Below the pieces are notes generated by a model. The model saw only the letters and a program-made list of their open reading frames with translations, was not told the DNA's origin and ran no database searches. Positions 50,467 through 60,147 of a DNA stretch of 64,000 nucleotides are shown in pieces. The DNA lies in assembly GCF_902167705.1 (NCBI RefSeq), contig NZ_CABHMZ010000022.1, forward strand, positions 1 to 64,000, in the 5' to 3' direction. Numbering within the stretch: the stretch's first letter is position 1; each line of letters opens with the position of its first letter. The position numbers were made by a program, and so were the translations under genes. Origin of the DNA: Streptococcus constellatus (GTDB lineage: Bacteria > Bacillota > Bacilli > Lactobacillales > Streptococcaceae).

Positions 50467-52743
50467 ATGCTTTGTCAAAATTGTAAAATAAATGAATCTA
50501 CTATTCACCTTTACACAAATGTGAATGGAAAACAACACCAAGTTGACCTCTGTCAAAATTGTTATCAAATCATGAAAACAGACCCAAACAATGCCTTGCT
50601 TCGTGGCATGAACAATCAAAATAATTTAGACCCATTTGATGACTTCTTTAGAAATCTAGGGAATTTTCAAAATCATCAAGAACCCCAAACCCCTCCTACT
50701 CAATCAGGTGGAGGGTATGGTAATGGAGGCTATGGTTCCAATCAAGGCGGCAGCACGCGCCAACAAGCACCACAACAACCTAAAGGTCTCCTAGAAGAAT
50801 TTGGTATCAATGTAACCGAATTTGCTCGGCGCGGCGAAATCGACCCTGTGATTGGTCGTGACGAAGAGATCGTTCGTGTCATCGAAATCCTCAACCGCAG
50901 AACAAAGAACAATCCAGTCCTCATAGGAGAACCAGGTGTTGGGAAAACAGCTGTTGTAGAGGGCTTGGCACAGAAAATTGTAGACGGTGATGTTCCACAT
51001 AAACTCCAAGGCAAAGAAGTCATCCGCCTAGATGTCGTTAGTTTGGTGCAAGGGACTGGTATCCGTGGTCAATTTGAAGAACGCATGCAAAAACTCATGG
51101 ACGAGATCCGCTCTCGTCAGGATGTGATTTTATTCATTGATGAAATTCACGAAATTGTTGGAGCGGGTTCTGCTGGCGACGGAAATATGGATGCTGGAAA
51201 TATCTTAAAACCTGCTCTTGCTCGTGGTGAGCTCCAATTAGTCGGCGCCACAACTCTCAATGAGTATCGGATTATTGAAAAAGATGCTGCGCTGGAACGC
51301 CGTATGCAGCCTGTAAAAGTGGATGAACCAACGGTTGAAGAAACGATTACTATTCTAAAAGGCATTCAAAAGAAGTACGAAGACTATCACCACGTTAAAT
51401 ATACAGATGATGCCATTGAAGCGGCAGCTGTCTTATCCAATCGCTATATCCAAGATCGTTTCTTGCCAGATAAGGCTATTGACTTGCTGGACGAAGCAGG
51501 TTCTAAGATGAATTTGACACTTAATTTTGTCGATCCCAAAGTTATTGATCAACGCTTGATAGAAGCTGAAAATCTCAAGGCACAAGCTACTCGTGATGAA
51601 GATTTTGAAAAAGCTGCCTATTTCCGTGACCAAATTGCCAAATACAAAGAAATGCAGCAAAATAAAATGGCAGACCAAGATACGCCTATCATCAGTGAAA
51701 AAACCATTGAGCATATCATTGAGCAAAAGACAAATATCCCAGTTGGCGACTTAAAAGAAAAGGAACAATCGCAACTGATTAGTCTGGCTGATGATTTGAA
51801 GGCACACGTCATCGGTCAAGATGATGCCGTTGATAAAATTGCAAAGGCCATTCGCCGCAATCGTGTCGGACTTGGCACACCAAATCGACCAATCGGCTCT
51901 TTCCTTTTCGTTGGACCAACCGGTGTCGGTAAAACAGAACTTTCTAAACAATTAGCGATTGAGCTCTTTGGTTCAGCTGACAGCATGATTCGCTTTGATA
52001 TGAGCGAATATATGGAAAAACACAGTGTAGCCAAACTCGTCGGAGCACCTCCAGGCTATGTTGGCTACGAAGAAGCCGGGCAATTAACAGAACGTGTACG
52101 CCGTAATCCTTACTCTCTTATTCTGCTTGACGAAGTAGAAAAAGCTCACCCAGATGTCATGCATATGTTCCTGCAAGTACTTGATGATGGACGTCTGACA
52201 GACGGACAAGGACGGACTGTTAGTTTCAAGGATACGATTATCATTATGACTTCAAACGCTGGTACTGGCAAAGTCGAAGCAAATGTCGGCTTTGGAGCAG
52301 CGCGCGAAGGACGAACCAATTCCGTTCTCGGTGAATTGGGCAACTTCTTCAGCCCAGAATTTATGAACCGTTTCGATGGCATCATTGAATTCCAATCTCT
52401 AAGCAAAGAAAATCTCTTACAAATTGTAGATTTGATGCTTGAAGATGTAAATAATCGCTTAGCTGTAAATGATATTCACCTGGATGTGACAGACAAAGTT
52501 AAGGAAAAATTAGTTGACTTGGGTTACGATCCGAAAATGGGAGCTCGACCTCTGCGTCGGACAATCCAAGATCATATCGAAGATGCCATTACAGACTACT
52601 ATCTTGAACACCCAAATGAAAAAGAACTCAAAGCTATCATGACAAGCAACAGCAAGATTGTCATCAAATCAGCTTCAGCTAAAAAATCTGAAAACGAAAC
52701 TGACAAAGAAATCAAAACAACTGCAGATGACAATGCTGATTAG
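50467..52743 (+). CDS. clpE: ATP-dependent Clp protease ATPase ClpE
   Basis: 758 aa. N-terminal zinc finger ([15 protein letters not shown] with second pair LCQNCYQ), Gly/Gln-rich linker (residues 85-100), AAA+ domain 1 with [15 protein letters not shown], a UVR-type coiled insert (residues about 385-415), AAA+ domain 2 with [15 protein letters not shown] and Walker [14 protein letters not shown]. It unfolds damaged substrates for ClpP and is CtsR-controlled (box upstream). The Ser/Lys-rich tail is not conserved. Confidence 0.98.
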   Translation: MLCQNCKINESTIHLYTNVNGKQHQVDLCQNCYQIMKTDPNNALLRGMNNQNNLDPFDDFFRNLGNFQNHQEPQTPPTQSGGGYGNGGYGSNQGGSTRQQAPQQPKGLLEEFGINVTEFARRGEIDPVIGRDEEIVRVIEILNRRTKNNPVLIGEPGVGKTAVVEGLAQKIVDGDVPHKLQGKEVIRLDVVSLVQGTGIRGQFEERMQKLMDEIRSRQDVILFIDEIHEIVGAGSAGDGNMDAGNILKPALARGELQLVGATTLNEYRIIEKDAALERRMQPVKVDEPTVEETITILKGIQKKYEDYHHVKYTDDAIEAAAVLSNRYIQDRFLPDKAIDLLDEAGSKMNLTLNFVDPKVIDQRLIEAENLKAQATRDEDFEKAAYFRDQIAKYKEMQQNKMADQDTPIISEKTIEHIIEQKTNIPVGDLKEKEQSQLISLADDLKAHVIGQDDAVDKIAKAIRRNRVGLGTPNRPIGSFLFVGPTGVGKTELSKQLAIELFGSADSMIRFDMSEYMEKHSVAKLVGAPPGYVGYEEAGQLTERVRRNPYSLILLDEVEKAHPDVMHMFLQVLDDGRLTDGQGRTVSFKDTIIIMTSNAGTGKVEANVGFGAAREGRTNSVLGELGNFFSPEFMNRFDGIIEFQSLSKENLLQIVDLMLEDVNNRLAVNDIHLDVTDKVKEKLVDLGYDPKMGARPLRRTIQDHIEDAITDYYLEHPNEKELKAIMTSNSKIVIKSASAKKSENETDKEIKTTADDNAD

Positions 52744-52749
52744 ATATGA

Positions 52750-52785
52750 AACACACTCCTTAGAGGTTTCTCTAGGGAGTGTTTC
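52750..52785 (+). terminator. clpE terminator
   Basis: CACTCCTTAGAG and TCTAGGGAGTG pair around GTTTC and are followed by TTTCTTC. The rest of the gap to 53010 is AT-rich, with no clear feature apart from the promoter of the 25-aa gene. Confidence 0.7.
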
Positions 52786-53048
52786 TTCGTTACTGAACCC
52801 TGTATCTCAACATTGTCTTCACATTATACAAAGTTTTCTCCATTCATATTTCATTAGTTCGTCCCTTTTATTTTTCTATCCTAAGTATAACAGAGGAAAC
52901 TTGTCACCTGATGTCGACTTTTATATTTTTGTAAAATGGTTATTTTTATCTTGTTTTTTCAAAATAATCAGAAAATTTCAATTTTTCTATTGTTTTTTTG
53001 AAATAAGATGTTATAATAGACAACAAGAAAAATAAAAGGAGTTACGTT

Positions 53049-53126
53049 ATGTTGATGATGGCTATTATTATCATTATTATTTATAGTATCTTATCTAGGC
53101 GTAGCTACCGTTTTAAAATGGGATAA
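53049..53126 (+). CDS. 25-aa hydrophobic microprotein
   Basis: MLMMAIIIIIIYSILSRRSY then RFKMG. It has its own promoter (TTGTTT-16-TATAAT with TG at the extended -10, 52990-53017), AAAGGAG before the ATG, and a terminator at 53147. One short membrane span with a basic end is the form of small membrane toxins or regulators. No partner antisense RNA is obvious. I know no family for it. Confidence 0.55.
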   Translation: MLMMAIIIIIIYSILSRRSYRFKMG

Positions 53127-53146
53127 TCATCTTCATTTTTACATGA

Positions 53147-53187
53147 CTCCGCCTTATTCTCATTTGGGATAGGGCGGATTTTATTTT
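53147..53187 (+). terminator. terminator after the 25-aa gene
   Basis: CCGCCTTATTCTC pairs with GGGATAGGGCGG, with wobble pairs, followed by ATTTTATTTTT. Confidence 0.75.
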
Positions 53188-53208
53188 TCAAAAATAAAGG
53201 AGTTTTTT

Positions 53209-54329
53209 ATGACAAAAGAAAACACAACCGCATCACTCACCCCTAAATCATTTTTGCATAAAGTTTTAAACGGAACCGCAATCGGTGTTATTGTAGCTTT
53301 GCTGCCTAACTGTATCTTTGCCATTATTTTCTCTTTGGACTTTTTCAAAAATAATGCCTTCTTTGCTACTTGGAATGTAGCCAATGTTCTTTTCCAAGCG
53401 ACTTTATCTGCTGTGATTGGAACGTTAGTTGCTTTGGAATTTAATTTCAAAGGAATGAAAGCAGCGCTTCTAACAGCCATTGCTTTTGTTAGTTCTGGTG
53501 CTTCTAGCAAACTAGCTGGAGCAACGGAGTTATTAACATATGTCCAAAAGCAAAAAGCTCCTGCTGAAAGGCAACTGCAAACAGAATGGTTGCTGGTTTT
53601 TACACAACTGGTACAGGGGACATTATCAATGTCATGCTGATTTGTGCCCTCAGCGTTCTTGTATTACTTTGGCTAGAAGGAAAATTTGAATCTTTTAATT
53701 TTGTTCTTCTTCCTATTGTCGGATCACTTCTTGCGACGGTGGGGCTATTCACGCTTCCTTATGTCAAAATGATCTCTAGCTTAATCGGGCAAGGAATCAT
53801 CTACTTTACGGAGCTTCAACCTTACTTGATGAGTGTTCTCATCTGTGTTACTTTTGCCATTTTAATCGTGGCACCAATCTCAACCGTTGCAATCGGTCTT
53901 GCCATTGGGCTAAATGGGCTAGCTGCCGGTGCTTCTGCTATGGGAGTTGGGACAACCTGTATCGTACTCGTTGTTCATTCATTCTTTGTCAATAAACCTG
54001 GTGTAACTGTTGCTGTCGCCCTTGGTTCAATGAAAATGATGATGACAAATGTCTTTGAGCACCCAATCTCTTATGTTCCTATTGTCGCAACCTCTGCTGT
54101 TACTGGTCTGTTGGTTCCGCTCTTCACCATTACCGGGACTCCTGCATCAGCAGGTTTTGGACTAGTTGGTCTGACGGGGCTCTTCGCTTCTGTTACAGGC
54201 GGACTTTCAATGGGACTAGCTATCTTAGCTTGGCTTGTCATCCCAACAGTCGTTGCAATCCTTTTCCGTCTCCTCTTTGAAAAAGTGCTCAATTTATATA
54301 TAGCAGATATTTTTAAATTTGAGTCTTAA
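53209..54329 (+). pseudogene. PfoR/PTS-IIC-like membrane protein, frameshifted
   Basis: Two overlapping frames (53209-53640 and 53586-54329) make one PfoR-like PTS IIC protein of about 370 aa. The first frame goes off after ELLTYVQKQKAPA; the second picks up ANRMVAGFYTTGTGDIINVM. Adding a single G near 53565 (GCTGAAAGGC to GCTGGAAAGGC) restores A-G-K-A-T-A-N-R-M. The C-terminal half has about eight membrane spans. It is either a real frameshift mutation or a sequencing error. Original role: membrane transporter of unknown substrate. Confidence 0.8.
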
Positions 54330-54343
54330 AATGCTTGAAAGCC

Positions 54344-54372
54344 TTGACAGTACTTGATTTCTGCATTATGAT
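54344..54372 (+). promoter_or_regulatory. promoter of the NUDIX gene
   Basis: TTGACA (54344-54349), 17 bases, TATGAT (54367-54372), 33 bases before the ATG. Confidence 0.75.
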
Positions 54373-54404
54373 ATTAGTAGCATATAAGAAAGAGTGGAAA
54401 CGAT

Positions 54405-54854
54405 ATGACAGTTGCAACTTTTGGAGAAAAGCAAGAAGACGTTCAATATGTGAATCGCTATGGTGTTTACGCAGTTATTCCAGATGAAAAGAAAGAAAAG
54501 ATGATTCTGGTTCAAGCCCCCAACGGTGCTTGGTTCTTGCCAGGAGGCGAGATTGAGCAAAATGAGGATCACTTGACTGCCTTAAAACGTGAACTGATCG
54601 AAGAACTTGGTTTTACCGCCCAAATCGGTCAATATTACGGGCAAGCAGATGAATATTTTTATTCTCGTCATCGCGACACTTATTTTTACAATCCTGCCTA
54701 CATTTACGAAGTAAGTCATTATGAGCAATCGCAAGCACCTTTAGAGGATTTTAATCAGCTTGCTTGGTTTCCAATCGAAGAAGCTATTTCCAAACTAAAA
54801 CGCGGCAGTCATAAATGGGGAATTGAAATGTGGAAAAAGAATCATAAAGTATGA
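54405..54854 (+). CDS. NUDIX hydrolase
   Basis: 149 aa. The Nudix box is complete: GGEIEQNEDHLTALKREL then IEELGF (G-x5-E-x7-RE-U-x-EE-x-G-U). The preceding PNGAWFLPG and later YFYNPAYIYEV strands fit a MutT-like fold. The substrate (oxidised nucleotide or other nucleoside diphosphate derivative) cannot be told. Confidence 0.92.
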   Translation: MTVATFGEKQEDVQYVNRYGVYAVIPDEKKEKMILVQAPNGAWFLPGGEIEQNEDHLTALKRELIEELGFTAQIGQYYGQADEYFYSRHRDTYFYNPAYIYEVSHYEQSQAPLEDFNQLAWFPIEEAISKLKRGSHKWGIEMWKKNHKV

Positions 54855-54917
54855 GAAATTGTTCACATTTCTTATGAAAAAGTGCTATAATAGGAATAGA
54901 ACATAGGAGGAAGTCAG

Positions 54918-55217
54918 ATGAAGCTTATTAACACGACAAACAGCCATGCACGCCTTGTAAAAAGTCAATTAGAAAGTACAGATGCTACACTAGTTGAGAC
55001 TTTTTCCGCTGGAAATACAGACGTCGTCTTTACGCAAGCCCCTCTTCATTATGAAATTCTGATTTCGAATAAACACCGCGCTATTCGCGAACAAGAAGTT
55101 GAAAAAATTCGAGAATTTTTCCTGAAACGAAAAATTGATACAAAATCAATTGATGCCTCTCGAATTAAGACACTTTATTCAACAAACCTCATTGAAATAT
55201 CCATTCCAACTAAATAA
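54918..55217 (+). CDS. DUF1827 protein
   Basis: 99 aa; MKLINTTNSHARLVKSQLES and SNKHRAIREQEVEKIREFFL are typical of DUF1827, known from streptococci and enterococci, without function. It has an extended -10 (TGC-TATAAT near 54885) and an AGGAGGAAG ribosome site, and a terminator just after. Confidence 0.9.
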   Translation: MKLINTTNSHARLVKSQLESTDATLVETFSAGNTDVVFTQAPLHYEILISNKHRAIREQEVEKIREFFLKRKIDTKSIDASRIKTLYSTNLIEISIPTK

Positions 55218-55240
55218 GCCTTACAAGGCTTATTTTTTTG
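55213..55240 (+). terminator. DUF1827 terminator
   Basis: AATAAGCCT and AGGCTTATT with a four-base loop, followed by seven T. It overlaps the stop codon. Confidence 0.85.
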
Positions 55241-55287
55241 TCTAAAAAAGGAGTGAATTCGCAACTAATGCTCAATCCACTCCTGCT

Positions 55288-57342
55288 TTATTTTTGTCTG
55301 ACATAGTTCATCATGTCGTATGGCAATGTATTGGCGGTTTCTTTTAGAGAATAATTTTCTAAATTATTGACATTTTGACGGAGAAATTTTGCATAACTAG
55401 CTGAAATCAGCTTTTCGTGTTCGTATTCAAAAATAATCTTCCGCTCCAAATAATAACCTCTCAGCATTTCGTTGATATTATTCGGTTTGGTACGTGTGAT
55501 AACCCGCTCAATAAAAGCCCCACTTTCGATAATCGCTGTCTCACGAATGCGCGAATCTTGTAAGAAATTGATGAGCGCAGTATTATAAACGCCCTTCAAA
55601 TTTTCTAAGCTGCCGATAATCACTTCTGTATTGGCTAGATACAGTTCGGCAATTTCCTCTTTTTCAGCCTTACTAGGCTTTGCTCTATCCTGATTGAGCC
55701 AATTACGGAAAGTAGAGCCTAGCGTAATGGTTTCATGAAGTAACAAACGAGCAATCCGAAAAGAAACGATTAAAAAATAGTTTAGGCGCGAAGCAAGGTT
55801 GCGATTGATTCTTTGCTCCATATTCCATAAATAACGTTGGTAAATGGAATAGGCACGGTTGCTCATTTTTCTTTCTTCGTAGGCCTGTTCCAAACCGTCA
55901 CTTTCGATACTCAGCATCAGCAATTGTAAATCTGTCAAATCTTTTTGAACAGATCTTCCTTCTTGCTCCAAGATAAGATTTTCGATTCGTCCATGATAAT
56001 TATCAATAGCCGCGTAAAGCGGAGCCTTGACTTTGGTATGTTTCAAATCTTCTTCTAATTCTTGGACAACGTCATTTAAAATAGCAATGTGCATGAGGTA
56101 GTCGGATGACTCTTCTTTGTTTTCTGATAAACGAGGTAATATTACAAGCCCTGTCAAAAAACTAAGCAACGTAACCCCAGCCACCAAGAAAAGCAAGAGA
56201 GGATACTTTTGTTCTAACGCTGTTGGAATCAAGAGAATGGTCGCAATAGACACCGTTCCTTTCACGCCTGAAAAAGTTAACAGAGCAATATCTCTCCAAT
56301 ATTTCGACATTCTCTTTTTCAAACGCAGACTTCTCCAGAAATAAAAGCCATAAATCATGACAAAACGAATGGCAAATAGCACAATCGTCAGTAAAAGAAT
56401 TGTCAGAAGGAGTCGGAGATTATCATAAACAGGACTTTTCAAAATAGGCTCAACTATCGTTTCTAACTCAATTCCTAAAATGACAAAGACCGATCCGTTC
56501 AGCATAAACGTAACGGTTTGCCAAATCGTATCTGTCACAGTGTCGACCTGAGCCTCTAATAAAGTAATCCTTTTAAAACGGCTAGCCTTAAAAATCCCTG
56601 CTACGACTACTGCAATAATTCCTGATACATGGAGTTCTTCTGCTAAAAAGAAAGTTAGTAAAGGCAAGCTTAATTCCAGCAATAATTCTCCTGCAATATC
56701 TGAAGCTCGTACCGTATGCAACAGCTTTTGCAGCTGACGATTTAAAAAAGCTGAAAAGCCTCCCACGATAAAACCACCAATAATGGAAAGAAGAAGAGAA
56801 ATACTGGCTTCTTTAATAGAAAACGTTCCTGTCATCCAAGCTGTCAGAGCAAATTGAAAAGCAACCAAACCGCTCGCATCATTTAACAAGCCCTCCCCTT
56901 TCAAAATATTTTCTACACGTTTTGGAAAGGTAAAGCGTTCAGATAGGGACGCAAAGGCCACCAAATCAGTCGGACCCAAGGCGGCTCCAACCGCTATACA
57001 AGCCGCAAGAGGAAGAGATACCCAAAGCCAATGTGACAAAAAGCCAAGACTCAAGGTAGAGAGAAATATCACTGGAAAAATCAGATAAACAACTATCTTC
57101 CAGTGCTTAAGAATGCTGGTAATGTCACTTTCTTCTGCTTCACGAAACAGCAAGGGCCCAATGACGAGAGCCAGAAAAAGCTCCGTTTCCAAATGAAACC
57201 TTCCTACTGGCATGAAAAATCCCAAGCCAATCCCCAAAAGAATTTGTACAAGTGGTGTCGGCAGGCTAAGAAACAGCTTGTTGGTGGCATTTGAAACAAT
57301 CAGAACAGATAAAAAGATAATAATGTAAAGGAGTAAGTTCAC
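55288..57342 (-). CDS. CPA1-type Na+/H+ antiporter (NhaP family)
   Basis: 684 aa. About 12 membrane spans in the first 400 residues. Conserved stretches: AALGPTDLVAFASLSERFTF, PKRVENILKGEGLLNDASGL (the N-D motif of the ion site) and LTFSGVKGTVSIATILLIP. The long C-terminal cytoplasmic part (about 270 residues, helical, charged) is regulatory. It would exchange Na+ or K+ for protons. It stops before the 84-aa gene. Confidence 0.93.
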   Translation of the reverse strand: MNLLLYIIIFLSVLIVSNATNKLFLSLPTPLVQILLGIGLGFFMPVGRFHLETELFLALVIGPLLFREAEESDITSILKHWKIVVYLIFPVIFLSTLSLGFLSHWLWVSLPLAACIAVGAALGPTDLVAFASLSERFTFPKRVENILKGEGLLNDASGLVAFQFALTAWMTGTFSIKEASISLLLSIIGGFIVGGFSAFLNRQLQKLLHTVRASDIAGELLLELSLPLLTFFLAEELHVSGIIAVVVAGIFKASRFKRITLLEAQVDTVTDTIWQTVTFMLNGSVFVILGIELETIVEPILKSPVYDNLRLLLTILLLTIVLFAIRFVMIYGFYFWRSLRLKKRMSKYWRDIALLTFSGVKGTVSIATILLIPTALEQKYPLLLFLVAGVTLLSFLTGLVILPRLSENKEESSDYLMHIAILNDVVQELEEDLKHTKVKAPLYAAIDNYHGRIENLILEQEGRSVQKDLTDLQLLMLSIESDGLEQAYEERKMSNRAYSIYQRYLWNMEQRINRNLASRLNYFLIVSFRIARLLLHETITLGSTFRNWLNQDRAKPSKAEKEEIAELYLANTEVIIGSLENLKGVYNTALINFLQDSRIRETAIIESGAFIERVITRTKPNNINEMLRGYYLERKIIFEYEHEKLISASYAKFLRQNVNNLENYSLKETANTLPYDMMNYVRQK

Positions 57343-57353
57343 ATTTCCCTCCT

Positions 57354-57608
57354 TTATTTTTGTTTACAACATTTTTCAAACAAAGTTTTTTGCTCTGAAA
57401 TTTTCTGCTCAATTTTCGATAAATCACGATGCTCAATCATTTTTTGGCAGCGCTCCATTTCAAGATTGACTAATTTTTTCTTAATCCGAATCATTTTTTT
57501 GCTCATCTGCGCATCATTTACTTGCTTGGTCAATGTTTCTCCATTGGTTGACTCAAGATATTGACTACGCAAACCGTTTAATTTCTCTTGTAAATAGTGT
57601 TTATCCAT
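57354..57608 (-). CDS. small coiled-coil protein, streptococcal
   Basis: 84 aa, MDKHYLQEKLNGLRSQYLES; highly charged helices with heptads (KKLVNLEMERCQKMIEHRD). I do not recognise a family. It lies between the antiporter and the methyltransferase genes on one strand, with gaps of 11 bases on either side, so it is probably in the same operon. Confidence 0.7.
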   Translation of the reverse strand: MDKHYLQEKLNGLRSQYLESTNGETLTKQVNDAQMSKKMIRIKKKLVNLEMERCQKMIEHRDLSKIEQKISEQKTLFEKCCKQK

Positions 57609-57619
57609 ATTTTCTCCAA

Positions 57620-58168
57620 TTAAGTCGTTTTTAATTTCTCAATCATCACCAAAAAGGGCGGCTGATTGATTTGGTTGATTGTTTTATAAAGAGCGACGGT
57701 AAATTCCTGCTGCGATAGTTGACTGACAAAGTCTAAAACTGCATCTCGCTCCACATCGCCACCTGCATGCCCATAGTAAATCATAATTGCAATCCGACCG
57801 CCAGCTACTAAACGCTGACATAATTTTTCTAAGGCCTGTATCGTTGTATGTGGTTGTGTAATCACCGACTTATCTGCCGACGGAAGATAGCCTAGATTAA
57901 AAATAGCTGCTTTAATACTTTCAACGTATTGATCCACATTTTCGTGACCTGTTAAAAGCAATTCAACATTGTCTAATTTAGCTTCTGCCAAGCGCTTGGT
58001 AGTTTGCTCAATGGCTTGCTTTTGAATATCAAAAGCATAGACTTTCTTAGCCAATTGTGCCAAGAAAAGCGTGTCGTGCCCATTGCCCATAGTCGCATCT
58101 ACGACTATATCTTCTTTGGTGACGATTTCTGATAAAAAAACATGTGCCATTTGTAATGGTCTTAACAT
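57620..58168 (-). CDS. mnmM: MnmM (YtqB-type) tRNA methyltransferase
   Basis: 182 aa. Rossmann-type methyltransferase: DATMGNGHDTLFLAQLAKKV (SAM motif I), VYAFDIQKQAIEQTTKR, ELLLTGHENVDQYV and the NLGYLPSADKS motif IV, as in YtqB. YtqB-type enzymes finish mnm5s2U at the tRNA wobble position in Gram-positive bacteria, working after the radical SAM enzyme encoded next door. It overlaps the mnmL gene by 7 bases. Confidence 0.9.
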   Translation of the reverse strand: MLRPLQMAHVFLSEIVTKEDIVVDATMGNGHDTLFLAQLAKKVYAFDIQKQAIEQTTKRLAEAKLDNVELLLTGHENVDQYVESIKAAIFNLGYLPSADKSVITQPHTTIQALEKLCQRLVAGGRIAIMIYYGHAGGDVERDAVLDFVSQLSQQEFTVALYKTINQINQPPFLVMIEKLKTT

Positions 58169-59106
58169 ATAAATCGTTGCTCCTTTGCCTTACACCCTTG
58201 AACGCTGCCGCGGCGGTTCATTTCTTGCTCAATTGCATTAAGCACTTCCCATTTATTGAGGCTCCACATGGGTCCAATTAGCATGTCCCGTGGCGCATCA
58301 CCTGTAATCCGATGAATGACGATATGCTCAGGGATTATTTCTAATTGATCACAAACAATAGAAACATATTCATCTTGGCTAAGTAGCTGCAAGCGTCCTT
58401 CATGATAATCTCGTTGCATCCGTGTGTTGGTCATTAAATGCAAAAGATGTAATTTAATCCCTTGAATGTCATTGTCTGTCACACAGCGGCGAACATTCTC
58501 TATCATCATCTCATGGCTTTCACCAGGCAAGCCATTGATTAAGTGGGAAACTATCTCGATTTTTGGAAATTTCCGCAAGCGTTGAACCGTTTCAACATAT
58601 AATTCATAGGAATGCGCGCGGTTAATCAATTGCGAAGTAGCTTCATAAGTCGTCTGCAAACCAAGCTCTACCGTCACATGCATACGTTCAGCTAATTCCG
58701 CTAGATAAGCAATCGTCTCATCAGGCAAGCAATCTGGTCTGGTCCCGATATTGATGCCGACAACCCCTGGCTCATTGATAGCCTGTTCATAACGCTCACG
58801 AATGACCTCTACCTTATCGTGGGTATTGGTGAAATTTTGAAAATAAACTAGATATTTCTTGACTTCAGGCCACTTGCGGTGCATGAAATCAATTTCTTTA
58901 TAAAATTGTTCACGAATCGGTGCTTCGGGTGCTACAATAGCGTCACCCGACCCAGATACCGTACAAAAAGTACAGCCACCATGAGCAACCGTTCCGTCTC
59001 GATTAGGGCAATCAAACCCCGCATCAATGGGGACTTTAAAGGTCTTCTCTCCAAATAGTTTCCGATAATAAGCATTCAAAGAATTATAAGGTTTCATAAC
59101 TTCCAT
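58162..59106 (-). CDS. mnmL: MnmL (YtqA-type) radical SAM enzyme
   Basis: 314 aa, TIGR01212 type. The Cys residues lie in DCPNRDGTVAHGGCTFCTVS (C-x9-11-C-x2-C layout of this family). Later motifs include GVVGINIGTRPDCLPDETI and ELGLQTTYEATSQLINRAH. YtqA-type enzymes convert cmnm5s2U to nm5s2U, the substrate of MnmM, whose gene overlaps this one. The start may be the ATG at 59097 instead. Confidence 0.9.
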   Translation of the reverse strand: MEVMKPYNSLNAYYRKLFGEKTFKVPIDAGFDCPNRDGTVAHGGCTFCTVSGSGDAIVAPEAPIREQFYKEIDFMHRKWPEVKKYLVYFQNFTNTHDKVEVIRERYEQAINEPGVVGINIGTRPDCLPDETIAYLAELAERMHVTVELGLQTTYEATSQLINRAHSYELYVETVQRLRKFPKIEIVSHLINGLPGESHEMMIENVRRCVTDNDIQGIKLHLLHLMTNTRMQRDYHEGRLQLLSQDEYVSIVCDQLEIIPEHIVIHRITGDAPRDMLIGPMWSLNKWEVLNAIEQEMNRRGSVQGCKAKEQRFIC

Positions 59107-59147
59107 TGTACCACAAAATAAAACAGAACTCGCGCTCGGAGTTCCAT

Positions 59148-59474
59148 TTACACTTTACTCATGTCAATTGGCTTCCATTGGTGCTTTTTCAAATCCACAC
59201 AGCCATTCATTTTAAAAGTCACTCCTTCAGCCCAAAGGAGATGTCGCTGGTCTTCCCATGCTGGCGCTAAGCGTCCTGCGGCATTGACCACGCGATGATA
59301 AGGATATTTCCCATAAAGTCCAGCCTGAGACAAGACACGACCTACTAAGCGAGCATTTCTTTCTCGACCAATCAAACGCGCAATTTGCCCATATGTCGCT
59401 ACATTCCCTACAGGAATACAGGACACAACTGATAAAATTTGATGGACTAATTTTTCATTTAACACTTTTCGCAT
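59148..59474 (-). CDS. alkyltransferase-like protein (MGMT fold, no Cys)
   Basis: 108 aa from the ATG at 59474 with AAGGA eight bases upstream; the frame upstream lies inside the PAP2 gene. The DNA-binding wing GNVATYGQIARLIGRERNAR matches MGMT-type proteins. The active-site PCHR is replaced by PYHRVV, so the acceptor Cys is lacking. Such ATL proteins bind alkylated guanine and hand the lesion to nucleotide excision repair. Confidence 0.9.
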   Translation of the reverse strand: MRKVLNEKLVHQILSVVSCIPVGNVATYGQIARLIGRERNARLVGRVLSQAGLYGKYPYHRVVNAAGRLAPAWEDQRHLLWAEGVTFKMNGCVDLKKHQWKPIDMSKV

Positions 59475-59496
59475 TATCTTTTTCCTTGTGGCAATG

Positions 59497-60147
59497 CTAT
59501 CTTTGTTTCCCTTTAAAACGCCATTGAAAGCGCAACTTATCATAATAAGGAAATTCAATATGCAAAATTCCTAAACCTAAGAGAAGGCTTCCCAAAACAT
59601 CTGTCGGATAATGTACTCCCAGATACACACGTGACGTCATAATGATAAAAATCATCACAATCAGCAGACTTTGCAAGATACGCTTCGTCTGCACCGATTT
59701 TATTCGTTGACTGACGATAATCAACAGCGAACCAAAGATTAGCGTAGAAGCCAGCGCATGCCCACTCGGAAAAGAAAAGCCACCTTCTTCCACCAAGTGT
59801 TGAATAGCAGGGCGCGGACGTTGATAAACATTTTTCAAAAAAGTCACTAAAATCCCTGTCAGAGCAAGATTCCCAGCCAAAAGAATAGCTTCACTCCGCC
59901 ATTTTTTATAAAGGAAAAAACCAACCAAAATTGCGATCCAGCTCACAATAACGGGGGTATTGATTAGACTCGTTACGTTAGAAAAGAAAAGTGTCAAAGC
60001 ATGTGGCAAATCTCCACGCAAAGTTGTCTGGATTGGATTATCAAAGCCTTTTAAATAATTAGGATGAAATTTGACAACATAGCCTAGAATCACAAAAAGT
60101 AAAAGGGCAAAAGAGCCCTTGGTTAAAAAAGTTTGTTTATTTTTCAT
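59497..60147 (-). CDS. PAP2-type membrane phosphatase
   Basis: 216 aa with about six membrane spans. The phosphatase signature is complete: KNVYQRPRP, PSGHALAS and SRVYLGVHYPTDVLG. It may act as undecaprenyl-diphosphate phosphatase (BcrC/PgpB type) or lipid phosphatase. It overlaps ribU by 11 bases, so both are read from the riboswitch-controlled promoter or a nearby one. Confidence 0.92.
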   Translation of the reverse strand: MKNKQTFLTKGSFALLLFVILGYVVKFHPNYLKGFDNPIQTTLRGDLPHALTLFFSNVTSLINTPVIVSWIAILVGFFLYKKWRSEAILLAGNLALTGILVTFLKNVYQRPRPAIQHLVEEGGFSFPSGHALASTLIFGSLLIIVSQRIKSVQTKRILQSLLIVMIFIIMTSRVYLGVHYPTDVLGSLLLGLGILHIEFPYYDKLRFQWRFKGKQR

